Source: an uncultured Gammaproteobacteria bacterium (GTDB lineage: Bacteria; Pseudomonadota; Gammaproteobacteria; Arenicellales; JAANXG01). Taken from it: DNA of 42,475 nt. The notes below the pieces were generated by a model, which was given only the letters and a program-made list of their open reading frames with translations, did not search any database and had not been told where the DNA came from. Where the stretch lies: the NCBI GenBank assembly GCA_947259875.1, contig CAMYNX010000006.1:1-42475 (forward strand). Reading direction: 5' to 3'. Positions 1 to 8,902 of the stretch are shown piece by piece (the stretch's first letter is position 1; the number at the start of each line of letters is the position of its first letter). The position numbers were made by a program, and so were the translations under genes.

Positions 1-246
1 TTGATGCTGATCGCGGGGGCGGTGTGGGCGCAGGATGCGTGGGGCAGATATTGGGCCTGGGACCCCCTCGAGACATGGGCCTTCATCACCTGGTTGACGA
101 TTGGGGTTTCGCTGCATTTACGTGTCGCCTACCAACTTCCGCTATGGGCCGGTTGGTGGATGATCATCGGGGTATTTGTGATTGCATTTTTGACGTTTTT
201 CGGCGTGCCATTCCTGAGCCTGGCGCCACACCAAGGGATTCTATGA
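1..246 (+). CDS. ccsA: Cytochrome c assembly protein CcsA/ResC type, C-terminal end (partial)
   Basis: This is the last 81 codons of a multi-spanning membrane protein that handles haem for c-type cytochrome maturation (System II, CcsA/ResC family). The tryptophan-rich haem-handling motif is visible near residues 14-30 (WGRYWAWDPLETWAF), followed by two hydrophobic segments. The gene enters from outside the window, so the apparent TTG start at base 1 is not a real start. Its stop codon overlaps the ATG of the next gene (ATGA), so the two are translationally coupled. A cytochrome c gene follows soon after, which fits the role. The family assignment rests on the WWD motif and is firm; the exact name (CcsA or CcsB) varies between naming schemes. 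Confidence 0.85.
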   Translation: MMLIAGAVWAQDAWGRYWAWDPLETWAFITWLTIGVSLHLRVAYQLPLWAGWWMIIGVFVIAFLTFFGVPFLSLAPHQGIL

Positions 247-878
247 AACGCAACGCGGATGTCAGGTTCCAGGCGCTTTGGGTTACCGGCGTAGCAGTGA
301 TCACATTGGGGCTGGTGCTCGCGTTTGCGTCCGGTCAGGGCTTATGGCTGGCACCAAAGCCGTCGCAACCACGCAGCCAGCCGTCTCAATCGGCCGAGAC
401 TGCCCATGCGCGGGTAATGCGTGAACGAGAAATTGCCGAGCGGTTTGAACAAGCCAAATTCATGCTGCACGCCAGGAATTATGACTACGCGGTCACCGCG
501 CTGCACCGGCTGCTCCAGTTGGCGCCAAACATGCCCGAGGCCCATGCCAACATGGGATTTGCATTATTGGGACAGCAACGTTATGCGGTGGCACGGGATT
601 TTTTCCGTTCCGCCATCGAGCTTCACCCACAACAGGCGAACGCTTATTATGGACTAGCGGTCGCACTGGAAAGTCTCTGTGACACGCCGGCGGCGATCGG
701 TTCCATGCGTACCTACCTGCACTTGTTAAAATCCAAAGATCATTTCGCCGATAAAGCACGCGCTGCACTCGGAGAGTGGCAATCGGCGCAGCAGCAGCGG
801 GTGGTGAAGAGTACGCCGGATCTGCGATGTGTCACGGCGGGCTCGTCGGTGGTGCCGGCAGCGCGTGAAACGCGGTGA
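243..878 (+). CDS. Membrane-anchored TPR protein
   Basis: A 211-residue protein begins at the ATG that overlaps the stop of the upstream ccsA-like gene. It has one N-terminal membrane segment (about residues 10-30), a polar linker rich in Ser, Gln and Pro, then two to three tetratricopeptide-like repeats (about residues 65-170; NYDYAVTALHRLLQLAPN and the following AHANMGFALLGQQRYAVARD). The topology suggests a periplasmic TPR domain. TPR proteins beside cytochrome c maturation genes (compare CcmI/CycH) often hold apocytochromes, and the overlap with ccsA makes a similar helper role plausible. That role is inference. The C-terminal 30 residues are low-complexity and could be shorter in reality. 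Confidence 0.75.
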   Translation: MKRNADVRFQALWVTGVAVITLGLVLAFASGQGLWLAPKPSQPRSQPSQSAETAHARVMREREIAERFEQAKFMLHARNYDYAVTALHRLLQLAPNMPEAHANMGFALLGQQRYAVARDFFRSAIELHPQQANAYYGLAVALESLCDTPAAIGSMRTYLHLLKSKDHFADKARAALGEWQSAQQQRVVKSTPDLRCVTAGSSVVPAARETR

Positions 879-1081
879 TAAGCGAGCCCGAGAACAGGTG
901 ATAAGGATTCGAAAAAATGGTCGTGGCGATGTACGGGGCGCGAATATTGCGAACGGACTGAGGCTGGACGATATTGTGACGCCCGATGTTGCGATATTTC
1001 ATATACTCTTATATAGTCATTTACGATCCCAGGCACGGCCGAAAAGATGAGATATCTCGTTGTTTCCAAGGGAGAATAACT

Positions 1082-1777
1082 ATGAAGTCTTCGCGCGCGG
1101 CAATCGGTTCCATGCTCATCTGTTGGGCTGGCGGTGTCTATGCGCAGTCCACCAAGATGCCGCCGAATCCGAGTGTGTTGTGGACTGTAGTGGAACAAAA
1201 GCTGGTGGAGAGCGGTGATACACAGCGGGGCAAAAAGATTGCAGAACGCTGTAGCCATTGTCACGGCGAAGACGGTATCGGGGTTGAACCCGGTATACCA
1301 AATCTGGCCGGACAGGTGCCGGCCTATACTTATAAACAGTTGCAGCACTATAAGGCGAAAGGGCCGCGCAATCACAATCCGATGAGACGCCGAGTGCGCC
1401 GGCTAAGTGATCAGGACATGGCAGATGTCGCTGCGTGGTATGCATCACTGGAGCCTGCTGCGCCAGACTTATCTCAGCCTCAAGCGCCGGAGGAGATTTT
1501 AAAATTGGTGGAACGCGGTGACCAGAAACGGGGTATTACTGCTTGTGCGGCGTGTCACGGCGTACGTGGCGAGGGAGCTCCCATCGATACGCCGGCCATC
1601 GGCGGCCAGAAGTTCGAATATTTCTTGGCGACGATGCAATTGTTTGCACAGCGGGATCGTGCCCGTGACGTCTATAACAGCATGTGCGATCTCATCGGCC
1701 GGCTGACGGACGAGGATCTGCGTGGCCTGGGGCGCTACTATGCGCGACTCGGGGGTCACAAGATGGCGGCAAAATGA
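1082..1777 (+). CDS. Dihaem cytochrome c, cytochrome c4-like
   Basis: A 231-residue exported dihaem cytochrome. The ATG at 1082 is preceded by a good ribosome site (AAGGGAGAATAACT). A signal peptide covers about residues 1-21 (ends VYAQ). There are two class I cytochrome c domains: the first CXXCH is CSHCH at residues 57-61 and the second CAACH at 155-159. Methionines after each site (M101 in NHNPM, and the SMCD region) are candidate sixth haem ligands. The size and two-domain layout match periplasmic cytochrome c4, which passes electrons to terminal oxidases or nitrite-reducing enzymes. The longer open frame from 986 is unlikely because it would bury the signal peptide. Its position after a CcsA gene fits cytochrome c biogenesis and respiration. 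Confidence 0.88.
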   Translation: MKSSRAAIGSMLICWAGGVYAQSTKMPPNPSVLWTVVEQKLVESGDTQRGKKIAERCSHCHGEDGIGVEPGIPNLAGQVPAYTYKQLQHYKAKGPRNHNPMRRRVRRLSDQDMADVAAWYASLEPAAPDLSQPQAPEEILKLVERGDQKRGITACAACHGVRGEGAPIDTPAIGGQKFEYFLATMQLFAQRDRARDVYNSMCDLIGRLTDEDLRGLGRYYARLGGHKMAAK

Positions 1778-2130
1778 TGACATGGATGGCCATGCGCGGG
1801 TGCCGGCAACGCTGAAACTCGTTATCCCGATTCGTAGCATCAGCTAACGGTGCGCATCCCGCCTGCTGTCGTTGGCTTCGATTCCGATTCCCAGGGCCGC
1901 CGTGGTGCACTATGCGGGCTAAACGTAATAGTCGAAAACCAGCGGCCCGCCAGCACTAAACGGGCTACAATAGACGAATAGATAATCATCCTGCCTGACG
2001 ATAATCCGCAGATGCCGGCAGAACCTAGAGGGAAGCCAACGGGTGTTTTAGCGGGCGTGGTCCGGCGACACGGATCAGGACATGCTTGCAAGATATCGAT
2101 TCACTGAGACCGCAATAGCGATATGAGTCC
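1778..2130. other. Gap without a recognised gene
   Basis: About 350 bases between the cytochrome gene and hemN. Short open frames exist on both strands, but none has a ribosome site or a sequence I recognise. I looked for an FNR/Anr-type box (TTGAT-N4-ATCAA) ahead of hemN and did not find a clear one. Confidence 0.4.
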
Positions 2131-3537
2131 ATGATGACTGGAGTTCGATTACAAAGCCTGGAATTCGACGAGGTCTTGATACGCCGTTACGATCAGTCCG
2201 GCCCGCGTTACACATCGTACCCCACGGCGGTGCAGTTTCACGAGTCGTTTGGCGCCGATGCCTATCGTGAGCGGGCGCGCGAGACCAATGTCGGTATCAA
2301 TGCCCGGCCGTTATCGCTGTATTTTCACATTCCGTTTTGTGACACGGTTTGTTTCTATTGCGCCTGCAACAAGATCGTCACCAAGAATCGAAAACGGGCG
2401 ATTCCCTATCTGGTTCATCTGCATCACGAGATTGGTGCACAAAGCGAGTTATTCGATCATGATCGGGTTGTCGACCAGCTGCACTGGGGCGGGGGCACAC
2501 CGACCTTCCTGAGTCACGCGCAGATGATAGAGCTGATGCGAGTGACGGGTGATCATTTTCAGCTACGTACGGATGACCAGGGGGAGTATTCGATCGAAGT
2601 CGATCCCAGGGAGGCAGATGCCGGAACCATGGCGTTGTTGAGGCAAATCGGCTTTAACCGCCTGAGCCTGGGGGTGCAGGACTTTGAGCCGGATGTACAA
2701 AAGGCCGTAAATCGCATTCAGACCGAGGAACAAACCCTCGAGGTCATGAATGCGGCGCGGCGCGTGGGCTTCAAGTCCGTCAACGTCGATCTGATCTACG
2801 GTCTGCCTCTCCAGAGCCGTGAGACCTTTGCCCGTACCATCGACCGTATCATCGATGCCGATCCCGATCGACTATCTATATTCAATTACGCGCACTTACC
2901 GGACCGCTTCAAGACCCAGCGTCAAATCAACGCGGAGGAACTTCCGGCGGCGTCGGAGAAGTTGGCGATACTCCGGCTTACGATAGAGCGTTTGACGGAT
3001 GCCGGCTACGTTTATATCGGCATGGATCATTTCTCCAAGCCTGATGATGAACTAGCCATCGCTCAGCGTGAACGCAAGCTGTATCGTAATTTTCAAGGCT
3101 ACTCCACACACTCTGACTGTGACCTGATCGCTATGGGGGTGACCGGTATCGGAAGCGTCGGGAATACCTACAGCCAGAACGTTCGTACGGTGGATGAATA
3201 CTACGCGATTCTAGACGAAGATGAATTGCCGGTGTTTCGCGGTATTGAACTGAACAAGGACGATCTTTTGCGGCGCTATGTCATCGGCGAACTCATTTGT
3301 CATTTCTCTTTGGATACCCGCGACGTCGAGAATCGGTTTGACATCGAGTTTGCAGCTTATTTCGCGCCGGAGATCGAGACATTAAACAAAATGGCGGCCG
3401 ATGAATTGCTCACCATGGGAGACCATCACATCGAGGTCTCACCCAAGGGTCGTTTGCTGATCCGAAATATCTGCATGACGTTCGATCACTATCTCAATAA
3501 TGAGGGTGAGGCACACACCTTTTCCAAGGTGATTTAG
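2131..3537 (+). CDS. hemN: Oxygen-independent coproporphyrinogen III dehydrogenase HemN
   Basis: A 468-residue radical SAM enzyme that oxidatively decarboxylates coproporphyrinogen III to protoporphyrinogen IX without oxygen, in the cytoplasm. The characteristic N-terminal sequence PRYTSYPTA (25-33) is present. The cluster-binding cysteines C70, C74, C77 and the extra C79 have the spacing known for HemN (CX3CX2CXC). GGGTPTFL follows as the SAM-binding glycine motif, and the C-terminal HemN domain is complete. Length is close to the Escherichia coli protein (457). Two adjacent ATGs at 2131 and 2134 make the exact start uncertain by one residue. These genes usually respond to FNR or Anr, but no clear site was seen here. 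It stands alone, downstream of cytochrome genes that need haem. Confidence 0.96.
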   Translation: MMTGVRLQSLEFDEVLIRRYDQSGPRYTSYPTAVQFHESFGADAYRERARETNVGINARPLSLYFHIPFCDTVCFYCACNKIVTKNRKRAIPYLVHLHHEIGAQSELFDHDRVVDQLHWGGGTPTFLSHAQMIELMRVTGDHFQLRTDDQGEYSIEVDPREADAGTMALLRQIGFNRLSLGVQDFEPDVQKAVNRIQTEEQTLEVMNAARRVGFKSVNVDLIYGLPLQSRETFARTIDRIIDADPDRLSIFNYAHLPDRFKTQRQINAEELPAASEKLAILRLTIERLTDAGYVYIGMDHFSKPDDELAIAQRERKLYRNFQGYSTHSDCDLIAMGVTGIGSVGNTYSQNVRTVDEYYAILDEDELPVFRGIELNKDDLLRRYVIGELICHFSLDTRDVENRFDIEFAAYFAPEIETLNKMAADELLTMGDHHIEVSPKGRLLIRNICMTFDHYLNNEGEAHTFSKVI

Positions 3538-3626
3538 ACGCCGAGACTGCGCTCGGCAAGGCAGGCCGTCTTGATTAGCCTTTCTCTTTTACTTGCTTCA
3601 TCAACCGTCCAGTCATCCTGTGAGTC

Positions 3627-3712
3627 ACGAGGGATAAGAACTTGCATCGTGCTGCGCCGCAATAGAACGGTCGCTTCGAGCCTGTTTTGATAATCAGTTG
3701 CCGGTCCATCGG
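3627..3712. repeat. Repeat copy 1, IS91-associated terminal-like sequence
   Basis: This stretch (ACGAGGGATAAGAACTTGCA onwards) is closely similar to 15346-15421 and more distantly to 24948-25003. At 3760-3845 it is followed by a second conserved block (core GCCGAGCGGTGGCGGCGACA) that recurs at 25085-25150, just downstream of an IS91-type transposase stop codon. I read it as the non-coding terminus of an IS91-family element. Translated on the minus strand the three copies also resemble each other (TVLLRRSTMQVLIPR), so a coding origin cannot be excluded. Confidence 0.6.
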
Positions 3713-3837
3713 TGTCGGCAAGATCGATCGCCGCCTCTGGGCGGCCACGGGAGGGACTCACTGACGTGACACCGTGGTGGCCCGCCGCTTACCTGGCTTC
3801 TCGCCTACCCCCGGCCGAGCGGTGGCGGCGACAGCGC

Positions 3838-4805
3838 TCAGGCGATGTCGGGGACGAGTGTGAGTTGTTTTTGGAGGTGCTCTTACTGGATGGGGTCTGG
3901 GTTGCGCCGATGTGTTGTGATTTTACAGATGACCCAATATTCGCTTAATGACTGCTGGGTCTTCGATACAGGCAATGACGTTGACGGCACCGCCAAATTG
4001 ACTGCAAGTTACGATGTCGATGTGAAATACACGTTTCAATCATTTCGCCCATGTCGTTGCCATGGATGGCATGTATGCCGGTTTTGCAGGAGCGAAAACC
4101 AGTCATGGCGGAGCGTTGTTGGACAAGCGACTTTTTTATTGCTTACCGTGGTTACTCTGGAGAGTGCTTTTAGGGTTACTTGTCTTCGTAACCGACTATT
4201 CGGGGCGAAGACCCCGTGAATCCAGGTCAGGTTGGATCTGGGTTTGGGTACTAATGCGGCGAGACGGGCTATGAAGTTCAGTGGATACGGCCGGTCGGGA
4301 AATATAATCGGCACAACCGATCTAACTTCTGGCGTTGGTGGGCCTGCGCAGCCACCGCGGCATGCAAGGAGAAACCAGATGCCTTGGCAAGTTTATTGTC
4401 TCCTCTATTAGCGTTATCCTTGGCGAGTATGGTTTGCAGGGTGAAGACTTTGCGACCGGCGTGGGGATCTAAGGCTATGCGCTAACTGACCGAATGTCCC
4501 AACAAATCGTCGATGGCGGACTCATCCAGGGCTTCCAACTGTGGGTAAATATTCTCAATATCCCGAACCAGCAGGCCAAACCGTTCGAGATCCTGCCCGA
4601 TACGTTCACTGATCGTTTTAACGAGTTGAGCTAGCGCCATGGGAATGGGCGGCCTGATACGGCGAAACACCGGAGGCTGGTGGTCTGCGACGTAGACGCC
4701 ATCGAGGAAAAGCATGCGAAAGTGAATGTTGAGATTCAATGCACTGCCGAAACGCTGAATAAGCGTCACTTCACCAGTCTTGGCCGTGACTCGGGTCAGC
4801 TCTGC
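3838..4805 (-). pseudogene. IS91-family (Y2) transposase, degenerate
   Basis: Read on the minus strand, the pieces line up in order with one IS91/IS1294-type transposase. 4805-4482 gives VTLIQRFGSALNLNIHF, LFLDGVYV and a stretch ending DDLLGHSVS. 4480-4330 gives GRKVFTLQTI and KLAKASGFSLHA. 4310-4200 gives LNFIARLAALVPKPR and GVFAPNSR. 4110-3950 gives WAK-stop-LKRVFHIDI and NVIACIEDPAVIKRILGHL. Around 3840 it ends LVPDIA-stop. Reading requires several frameshifts and at least two in-frame stops, and the N-terminal zinc-binding part is missing. The element is dead. A stretch at 4369-4620 is about 90% identical by eye to 15100-15350. Confidence 0.85.
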
Positions 4806-4814
4806 TGCCCAAAT

Positions 4815-5157
4815 TCGCTAGGTGAAGGCACCGACAGCGAACGAGCTTACACGACTTGCTCATACTATTGCGCAGCGTATGGCTCGCTATTTGCAGCGCC
4901 AGGGGTTGCTGGAAAGCGATGTCGAGAACAGCTATTTGACGTTGGATGACAGGGATGATGAAGTGATGAATCAGTTGCTGGGGCATTCCATAACCTACCG
5001 TATTGCTGTAGGCCCGCAACAGGGCCGAAAGGTGCTTACATTGCAAACCCTGCCTGCCTGTGATCTGGACGAGGTGGAGGAAGCTCACGCAGATGTGTCT
5101 AATATCCTTCTCCAGGTTTTGGATGATAGCCGCATGACAGATGGTCACGGAGCGTAA
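4815..5157 (+). pseudogene. Chimera: IS91 transposase fragment joined in frame to a ClpB fragment
   Basis: An open frame of 111 codons from 4822 starts with an IS91-type transposase middle section ([58 protein letters not shown]). At about 5065 it switches directly into a ClpB-like stretch ([20 protein letters not shown]). The same ClpB stretch recurs, less diverged, about 90 bases downstream in the clpB fragment. The transposase part lies on the opposite strand to the neighbouring transposase remnant. This is most likely rearrangement debris; whether the frame is translated is unknown. Confidence 0.75.
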
Positions 5158-5751
5158 ACCCTACTCCTTAATTTTCCCGGATGAGGTGGAGAAAGCCCAG
5201 GCCGACGTATTCAATATCCTGTTGCAGGTGCTCGACGATGGTCGCTTGACTGATGGCCAGGGGCGCACGGTAGATTTTCGAAACACGGTGATTATCATGA
5301 CCTCGAACCTTGGCTCACAAATGATCCAGGAAATGACGTCAACAATGATTAGGATGCGATGAAAAATGCGGTGATGGAAACGGTCAGCGCACGTTTCCGG
5401 CCGGAGTTTCTCAATCGTATCGACAATATTACTGTTTTTCATCCTCTGGAACGCGATCAGTTGGTTGAAATCGCAAAAATACAGATTGAGCACCTGCAGC
5501 AAAGACTAAAGAGCAGGGATATGGAGTTGAAGTTGTCTTACGAGGTTCTAGCCAAGCTTTCTAAAGCGGGCTTCGATCCTGTATACGGCGCTCGTTCACT
5601 TAAAAGGGTGATACAAAATCAGCTAGAGAATCTATTGGCGCAGGAAATCCTTGCTGGCAGGTATGGCGCCGGAGAAGTGATCCGTGCAGCGGTTAAGGGG
5701 GACGAATCGTGTTTGAATAACGCGTCAAGTCTGCTGGTTTCGGCTGGCTGA
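5147..5751 (+). pseudogene. clpB: ClpB disaggregase, C-terminal fragment (frameshifted)
   Basis: The sequence matches the second AAA+ module and C-terminal D2-small domain of the ClpB/Hsp100 chaperone: [20 protein letters not shown] with the Walker B acidic pair, [17 protein letters not shown] (sensor 1), RFRPEFLNRID (arginine finger region) and GFDPVYGARSLKRVIQ (sensor 2). The first part is in one frame (to about 5345) and the rest in another (from 5359). A TAG replaces a codon beside the shift, in the region that normally reads NYDxMK. The N domain, first AAA+ module, middle coiled coil and Walker A are all absent. It is therefore a remnant, presumably carried here or truncated by the IS91 elements beside it. 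Confidence 0.9.
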
Positions 5752-5862
5752 AGGGCGATTCCTGTCAACCTGTTCAAGGTTGAAAGTTATTGACACGTAT
5801 TGATCAGCAATAAGTTTGGTTTATAGTTGCCGCTGGATCAATGTCAGGATTCCTGTAAGCGC

Positions 5863-6828
5863 ATGCCAGAAATTCACGTTACGGTACTGATGTCGACGTA
5901 CAATGGCGACAGATTTATTGAACAACAAGTTGAAAGCGTTTTAAACCAGACCGGAGTGAATGTCAGCCTCATTATCCGAGACGATGGTTCTGATGATGGC
6001 ACCAGGGACTATCTGGAGGAAATTTCAAGGATCGATAATGTGCTGGTTCACTACGGTTCGGATAGACTTGGCCCGGCAAAATCGTTTATTACCCTGTTAA
6101 ATATGGTTGACAATCTTACTTACGTGGCGTTCTGTGATCAGGACGATTTGTGGGACGACAACAAGCTGATTCGCGCCGTGACGCACCTTATGGATTCGCA
6201 ATCGCCTGAACCAATGAATGCTTCCATGCCGATGTTGTACTGTTCGGCGTTAAAATTATCTGATCAGCAAATGCAACCACTGGGAACATGGAGTAATCCC
6301 CCGGCAAACAAATTTGCCGAGCCTGTCTATCAGAACTGCGTCGCGGGCAATACCGCCGTGATGAATGCGGCGGCGGCATCCCTGATACAGGGAATTGAGA
6401 TTTCAGATAATATGATTATGCACGATTGGTGGTTATACCTGATCACAACTATGGCGGGGGGAAAAATTATCTACGATTACCATCCTGCAATCCATTATCG
6501 TCAGCATTTGCAGAATGTAAGGGGGGTGGCCAGCATTGGAAAATTGATTGTTGAGCATATACGGGAAGTTGCCGGCGGTGCTGGAATCAAAAGTGTAGTA
6601 TCTCAGTTTAACGGTGCCCTCGAATGTTTGGGCGAAACGGTTACGGATGACTATAGGAAGTACGGCGCACAATTAAATAACTCGATGGCAAGTCGCATCG
6701 GTCGAATAAAGTTTGTATTGTCAGGCAAGATCAAGGCACGTACCTTCAGTCGGCAACTGTTGCTGAATATTTCATTTCTCATCCACGGTAACAGTCAGGA
6801 AATTTATCAATACAGGATAGCGACTTGA
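5863..6828 (+). CDS. GT2 glycosyltransferase, rhamnosyltransferase-like
   Basis: A GT-A fold, family 2 glycosyltransferase of about 321 residues, cytoplasmic or membrane-associated, expected to add a sugar to a growing lipid-linked surface polysaccharide. The N-terminus carries the nucleotide-sugar binding region (VTVLMSTYNGDRFIEQQ, IIRDDGSDDGT) and the metal-binding motif is in FCDQDDLW. These features resemble rhamnosyltransferases of O-antigen clusters, but the real donor cannot be read from sequence. I chose ATG 5863; a TTG at 5827 would add 12 residues. The stop overlaps the next gene (TTGA), indicating coupled translation. It opens the polysaccharide cluster. Confidence 0.85.
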   Translation: MPEIHVTVLMSTYNGDRFIEQQVESVLNQTGVNVSLIIRDDGSDDGTRDYLEEISRIDNVLVHYGSDRLGPAKSFITLLNMVDNLTYVAFCDQDDLWDDNKLIRAVTHLMDSQSPEPMNASMPMLYCSALKLSDQQMQPLGTWSNPPANKFAEPVYQNCVAGNTAVMNAAAASLIQGIEISDNMIMHDWWLYLITTMAGGKIIYDYHPAIHYRQHLQNVRGVASIGKLIVEHIREVAGGAGIKSVVSQFNGALECLGETVTDDYRKYGAQLNNSMASRIGRIKFVLSGKIKARTFSRQLLLNISFLIHGNSQEIYQYRIAT

Positions 6829-7811
6829 ACGTTGGGCAATGCAAGTTGTCAGTTTGCATAGCCACCTATAACAGGGCGCCCTACCTGCGTGAGAGCCTCA
6901 ATGCGCTGGTTGACCAGCTTTCTAATGAGGTAGAAATCATTGTGGCGGATGGTGCATCTACCGATGCAACGCCTCAGTTGATGGACCATTTTTGCAGCCG
7001 ATATTCGCAAATAAAGTATCTCAGGCTTAGCGAAAAAGGTGGTGTAGACCGAGATTATGACTTAGCCGTGGAGGCGGCCAGTGGAGAGTATTGTTGGTTG
7101 CTAAGTGACGACGACCCGATTACCAAAAATGCGATTGCAAAAATCCTGACCAGTCTGCAAACCTCCAGTTACTCGCTGATCATACTCAATTCCACAGTTA
7201 TGGACCTGGATTTGTGTAACGTTCTTTCTGACCTTTCTATACCAATTGATGATGATGTTGAGCTTGACGGCGAGCAAATGAGTGAGCTGGCAATACGCTG
7301 CGGCAACTATCTTACCTTTATTGGTTGCGTTGTAATACGACGTGAATTGTGGTTCGAACGGGAGCGTGAAAAGTATTACGGGTTTGAGTTTATTCATTTT
7401 GCTGTTATTTTTCAGCAGAATCTGCCTTTAAAGATTCTCCTCAAGGCTGATCCATTTATGCTGACTCGATATGGCAATGCTCAATGGACCCAGAGAGGGC
7501 TGGAAATATGGGCGCGCAAATGGCCACAGCTGGTCTGGGGGATGGATACACTCTCAACCAGGGCAAAGTCCTGTCTATCCGCGGTGGAACCATTGAAATC
7601 CATGCGATTCCTGCTAGTGCAGAGAGCAAAAGGCAATATAAATTTCCGTCGGTTGACCTCGATCAGGAGTGTTGCCGGAACTACAGCTCTATTCAGGTCG
7701 TTGCTGGTTTGTCTTATCCCAGAACTTCTGCTGCGGCGGATGCTGATCTGGTATATGAATCGTGATTCCAAGCGATATGCGGTGTCGCTTTATGAGCTGC
7801 GACTAAAGTAA
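6825..7811 (+). CDS. GT2 glycosyltransferase, abequosyltransferase-like
   Basis: A 328-residue family 2 glycosyltransferase starting at a TTG that overlaps the preceding stop codon. The usual elements are visible: LSVCIATYNRAPYLRESL near the start, EIIVADGASTDAT for nucleotide binding, and WLLSDDDPI as the acidic metal motif (about residues 92-100). The C-terminal half is basic and amphipathic and could attach to the membrane. Similarity is to O-antigen transferases of the abequosyl/galactosyl kind, but substrate assignment is inference. It is transcribed with its two glycosyltransferase neighbours. Confidence 0.82.
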   Translation: MNVGQCKLSVCIATYNRAPYLRESLNALVDQLSNEVEIIVADGASTDATPQLMDHFCSRYSQIKYLRLSEKGGVDRDYDLAVEAASGEYCWLLSDDDPITKNAIAKILTSLQTSSYSLIILNSTVMDLDLCNVLSDLSIPIDDDVELDGEQMSELAIRCGNYLTFIGCVVIRRELWFEREREKYYGFEFIHFAVIFQQNLPLKILLKADPFMLTRYGNAQWTQRGLEIWARKWPQLVWGMDTLSTRAKSCLSAVEPLKSMRFLLVQRAKGNINFRRLTSIRSVAGTTALFRSLLVCLIPELLLRRMLIWYMNRDSKRYAVSLYELRLK

Positions 7812-7825
7812 CCGGGGGCGGGGCA

Positions 7826-8770
7826 ATGTTGACCAATACCGCGGTGATTACGGTTACATACAATCCCGATATTGACCTCCTCAGACGACAGCTTTCGGCG
7901 CTTTCAGCCGCTTCCAGTATCGTCTTTGTTGACAACGGATCTAGCAAGGAAATCTTGCAACGCCTGGAAATTCTTGAACAGGAGGTTGAAAGATTGACTC
8001 TGCGTAGCCTTGAAAACAATACCGGGATAGCCAACGCGCAAAATCTTGGCGCAGTCGTCGCCCTGGAACAAAGTCAGGATATTGAGTTTCTGTTTTTCCT
8101 TGATCATGACAGCGTCCCGGATAATCAGTGTCTTGATACGCTTGTTGACGTTGCGCGAGAGCTTCAATCAAATAATACCCGCGTAGGTGTACTTGGTCCA
8201 AAACTTGTCGATCCCAGGACAGAAATTGAATACGGGTTTCACAAATTTCGTTTCCTGACAATAACCCGGATAAGAAAAAACAGTACCGGGCAGGCAGTCA
8301 CGCAGTGTGATCAGGTCAATAGCTCTGGTTCATTAATCCCGGTGACGGCCTGGCAGGAGGTTGGCCCGTTTGACCAACAGCTGTTTATCGATCATGTGGA
8401 AACAGACTGGTGTTTCAGGGCAAAGCACAAGGGATATAAGCTGTTTGGTGTATTTACCGCAAAGATGTTTCATGAAATGGGTGACGATAATGAGACCTTC
8501 TGGTTTTTTGGTAACCGTTCCTTGCCCTACAGGTCACCATTACGGCATTACTACATAGTCAGGAACAGTCTGTTTTTGCAAAAGCAGCGCTATACACCTA
8601 TCAGATGGAGACTCCTTAACCTGTCTAAACTTCTGTTTACCTTTGTTTATTTTGGGTTTTTTGCGACGGAGAATGCGCAGCACAGAAAAATGATCATCAA
8701 GGGAGTGCGTGATGGCATGGCCGGACGCAACGGCAAACTGGATTGTTTGGTATCTTCGGTAGATACATAA
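7826..8770 (+). CDS. GT2 glycosyltransferase, rhamnosyltransferase-like
   Basis: A 314-residue family 2 glycosyltransferase begins at an ATG 14 bases after the previous stop, behind a G-rich ribosome site. It reads AVITVTYNPDIDLLRRQL, FVDNGSS, NTGIANAQNLG and FFLDHDSVPD (metal site), then GSLIPVTAWQEVGPFDQQLFIDHVETDWCFRA. This is the pattern typical of bacterial rhamnosyltransferases of the RfbF/RfbN type. The protein should act on the cytoplasmic face during repeat-unit assembly. It completes a three-gene run of GT2 enzymes, so the repeat unit would hold at least three or four sugars if all are active. Confidence 0.87.
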   Translation: MLTNTAVITVTYNPDIDLLRRQLSALSAASSIVFVDNGSSKEILQRLEILEQEVERLTLRSLENNTGIANAQNLGAVVALEQSQDIEFLFFLDHDSVPDNQCLDTLVDVARELQSNNTRVGVLGPKLVDPRTEIEYGFHKFRFLTITRIRKNSTGQAVTQCDQVNSSGSLIPVTAWQEVGPFDQQLFIDHVETDWCFRAKHKGYKLFGVFTAKMFHEMGDDNETFWFFGNRSLPYRSPLRHYYIVRNSLFLQKQRYTPIRWRLLNLSKLLFTFVYFGFFATENAQHRKMIIKGVRDGMAGRNGKLDCLVSSVDT

Positions 8771-8902
8771 TCTGTATCTGTTTTCCAACTCATTAAGCAG
8801 TTGGTTTATACTCGGAACTCGTTTTGGAGCATGTTTCAGCACTATTAAGTGGACAGAACAGACGAACTCCAGTTTTCAATACTCCCACCTTGAGAAGTCG
8901 TA

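Noticed and set aside
1840-2091. Minus-strand 83-codon frame upstream of hemN
   Set aside because: No homology recognised, no ribosome site, and composition typical of chance frames.
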